A stretch of 50,654 nucleotides of DNA from NCBI GenBank assembly GCA_026708005.1, contig JAPOVR010000028.1, positions 1-50,654 of the forward strand. Direction: 5' to 3'. The notes under the pieces were generated by a model. That model was not told where the DNA came from, ran no database searches, and saw only the letters and a program-made list of their open reading frames with translations. The DNA comes from Actinomycetes bacterium (GTDB taxonomy: Bacteria; Actinomycetota; Thermoleophilia; Gaiellales; Gaiellaceae). The translations under genes and the position numbers were made by a program. This document shows, piece by piece, positions 50,223 through 50,654 of the stretch. The stretch's first letter is position 1, and each line of letters begins with the position of its first letter.

Positions 50223-50654
50223 ACCCGACGGGGCGATCGCATTTTGCCAAACCCCTTGGACGGCCGGCGGAGGACACCCACGAGCCGAGGCCGGCCGTGC
50301 GCCCGCGCATCCGTCGAAGATGGACTGTCAGGGTCCCCGCGGAAGCAGCCTTGCCGCGTCTCCGACCGCGACCCTCCCCGTCGCTGCTCTGACCTTGCCG
50401 GTGGGAACAGCCCCATCGACGGCTTTAGCGCTTAGCATGAATCGGCTCCACGATGGCTGTCTTTCCGGTCGATGTGCCCAGCTGTCACTCCACGGTTTGT
50501 CCACAGGCCTAGCTGCCTCACTGGCCGTTGTATGGGGCGCCCTCGTCACCGAGCTTTATCAGCGACCAGCCGGGTTTGGCGCGGACGTGGTGGCTGCTTG
50601 CCGGGAGGGCGCCTGGCGACGGAGACGAAGGCGAGCGCGGTCGCGAACATGATC
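50223..50654. other. Gene-free tail of the window
   Basis: I see no supportable gene. The plus-strand frame that reaches the window edge is low-complexity and includes translated inverted-repeat DNA. A minus-strand start near the right edge is too short to judge. Confidence 0.45.

Noticed and set aside
50044-50652. A plus-strand coding region reaching the window end
   Set aside because: It runs through inverted-repeat DNA, is Pro/Thr/His low-complexity, and has no family resemblance.

Overview
High-GC bacterial DNA (roughly 68-70% by impression) with GTG and TTG starts, strong AGGAGG-type ribosome sites, many ATGA start/stop overlaps and long shadow ORFs. Protein content (CaiB, liv-type transporter, LLM monooxygenases, cyclase-family hydrolases, CO-dehydrogenase-like molybdenum hydroxylase, DUF6092) fits an actinobacterium, perhaps a deep lineage such as Thermoleophilia. 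That placement is inference. No rRNA, tRNA, transposase, phage gene or replication origin was seen.

Layout. 1-1044: gene-free, with short direct repeats. 1045-13689 (minus): one long catabolic operon read leftwards: alpha/beta hydrolase, lipoprotein solute-binding protein, LivH, a LivM-LivG fusion, CaiB CoA-transferase, LLM flavin oxidoreductase, cyclase-family hydrolase, nitrilase-family amidase (frameshifted), enoyl-CoA hydratase, acyl-CoA dehydrogenase, HMG-CoA-lyase-like enzyme. It looks like uptake, ring or amide opening, CoA activation, beta-oxidation and C-C cleavage of one unknown substrate. 13878-16725 (plus, divergent): a second cyclase-family hydrolase and a fused E1 alpha/beta 2-oxoacid dehydrogenase. 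16722-20910 (minus): hydantoinase B (frameshifted), NHL-repeat protein (frameshifted), acetamidase/formamidase, DUF309 protein. 21145-23689 (plus): MetE-like protein, OsmC, sulfurtransferase. 25065-27295 (plus): dihydropyrimidinase and amidohydrolase. 27737-31308: SDR, ferritin-like protein, fmdA - small ORF - fmdB, DUF3303-like protein. 32402-36761 (minus): two tandem LLM oxidoreductases, M24 peptidase-fold hydrolase, ureohydrolase. 37521-38364: SIMPL lipoprotein (frameshifted). 38518-43832 (plus): molybdenum hydroxylase FAD, 2Fe-2S and Mo subunits plus an amidase. 44423-47913 (minus): a GrdB/PrdB-type selenoprotein, acyl-CoA-dehydrogenase-like protein, OsmC, RidA. 48052-49877: SDR (minus), nitroreductase and DUF6092 protein (plus). 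49875-50222: inverted-repeat element.

The genes share a theme: hydrolysis of C-N bonds (nitrilase, two formamidases, hydantoinase, dihydropyrimidinase, amidase, ureohydrolase, cyclases) combined with flavin or molybdenum oxidation and CoA chemistry, so the region reads as an accessory catabolic island for amides and nitrogen heterocycles.

Most notable observations: (1) an in-frame UGA at 44867-44869 within a UxxC motif, followed by a perfect 8-bp hairpin at bacterial-SECIS distance, so two apparent ORFs are one selenoprotein; (2) a dispersed non-coding element in four gene-free gaps, with 11-nt iterons, a conserved GGCTACC core and a hairpin; (3) a ~350-bp MITE-like element with 40-bp perfect inverted repeats whose edge supplies a stop codon; (4) four genes each broken by exactly two single-base losses at or near C/G runs, most likely consensus errors rather than true pseudogenes.
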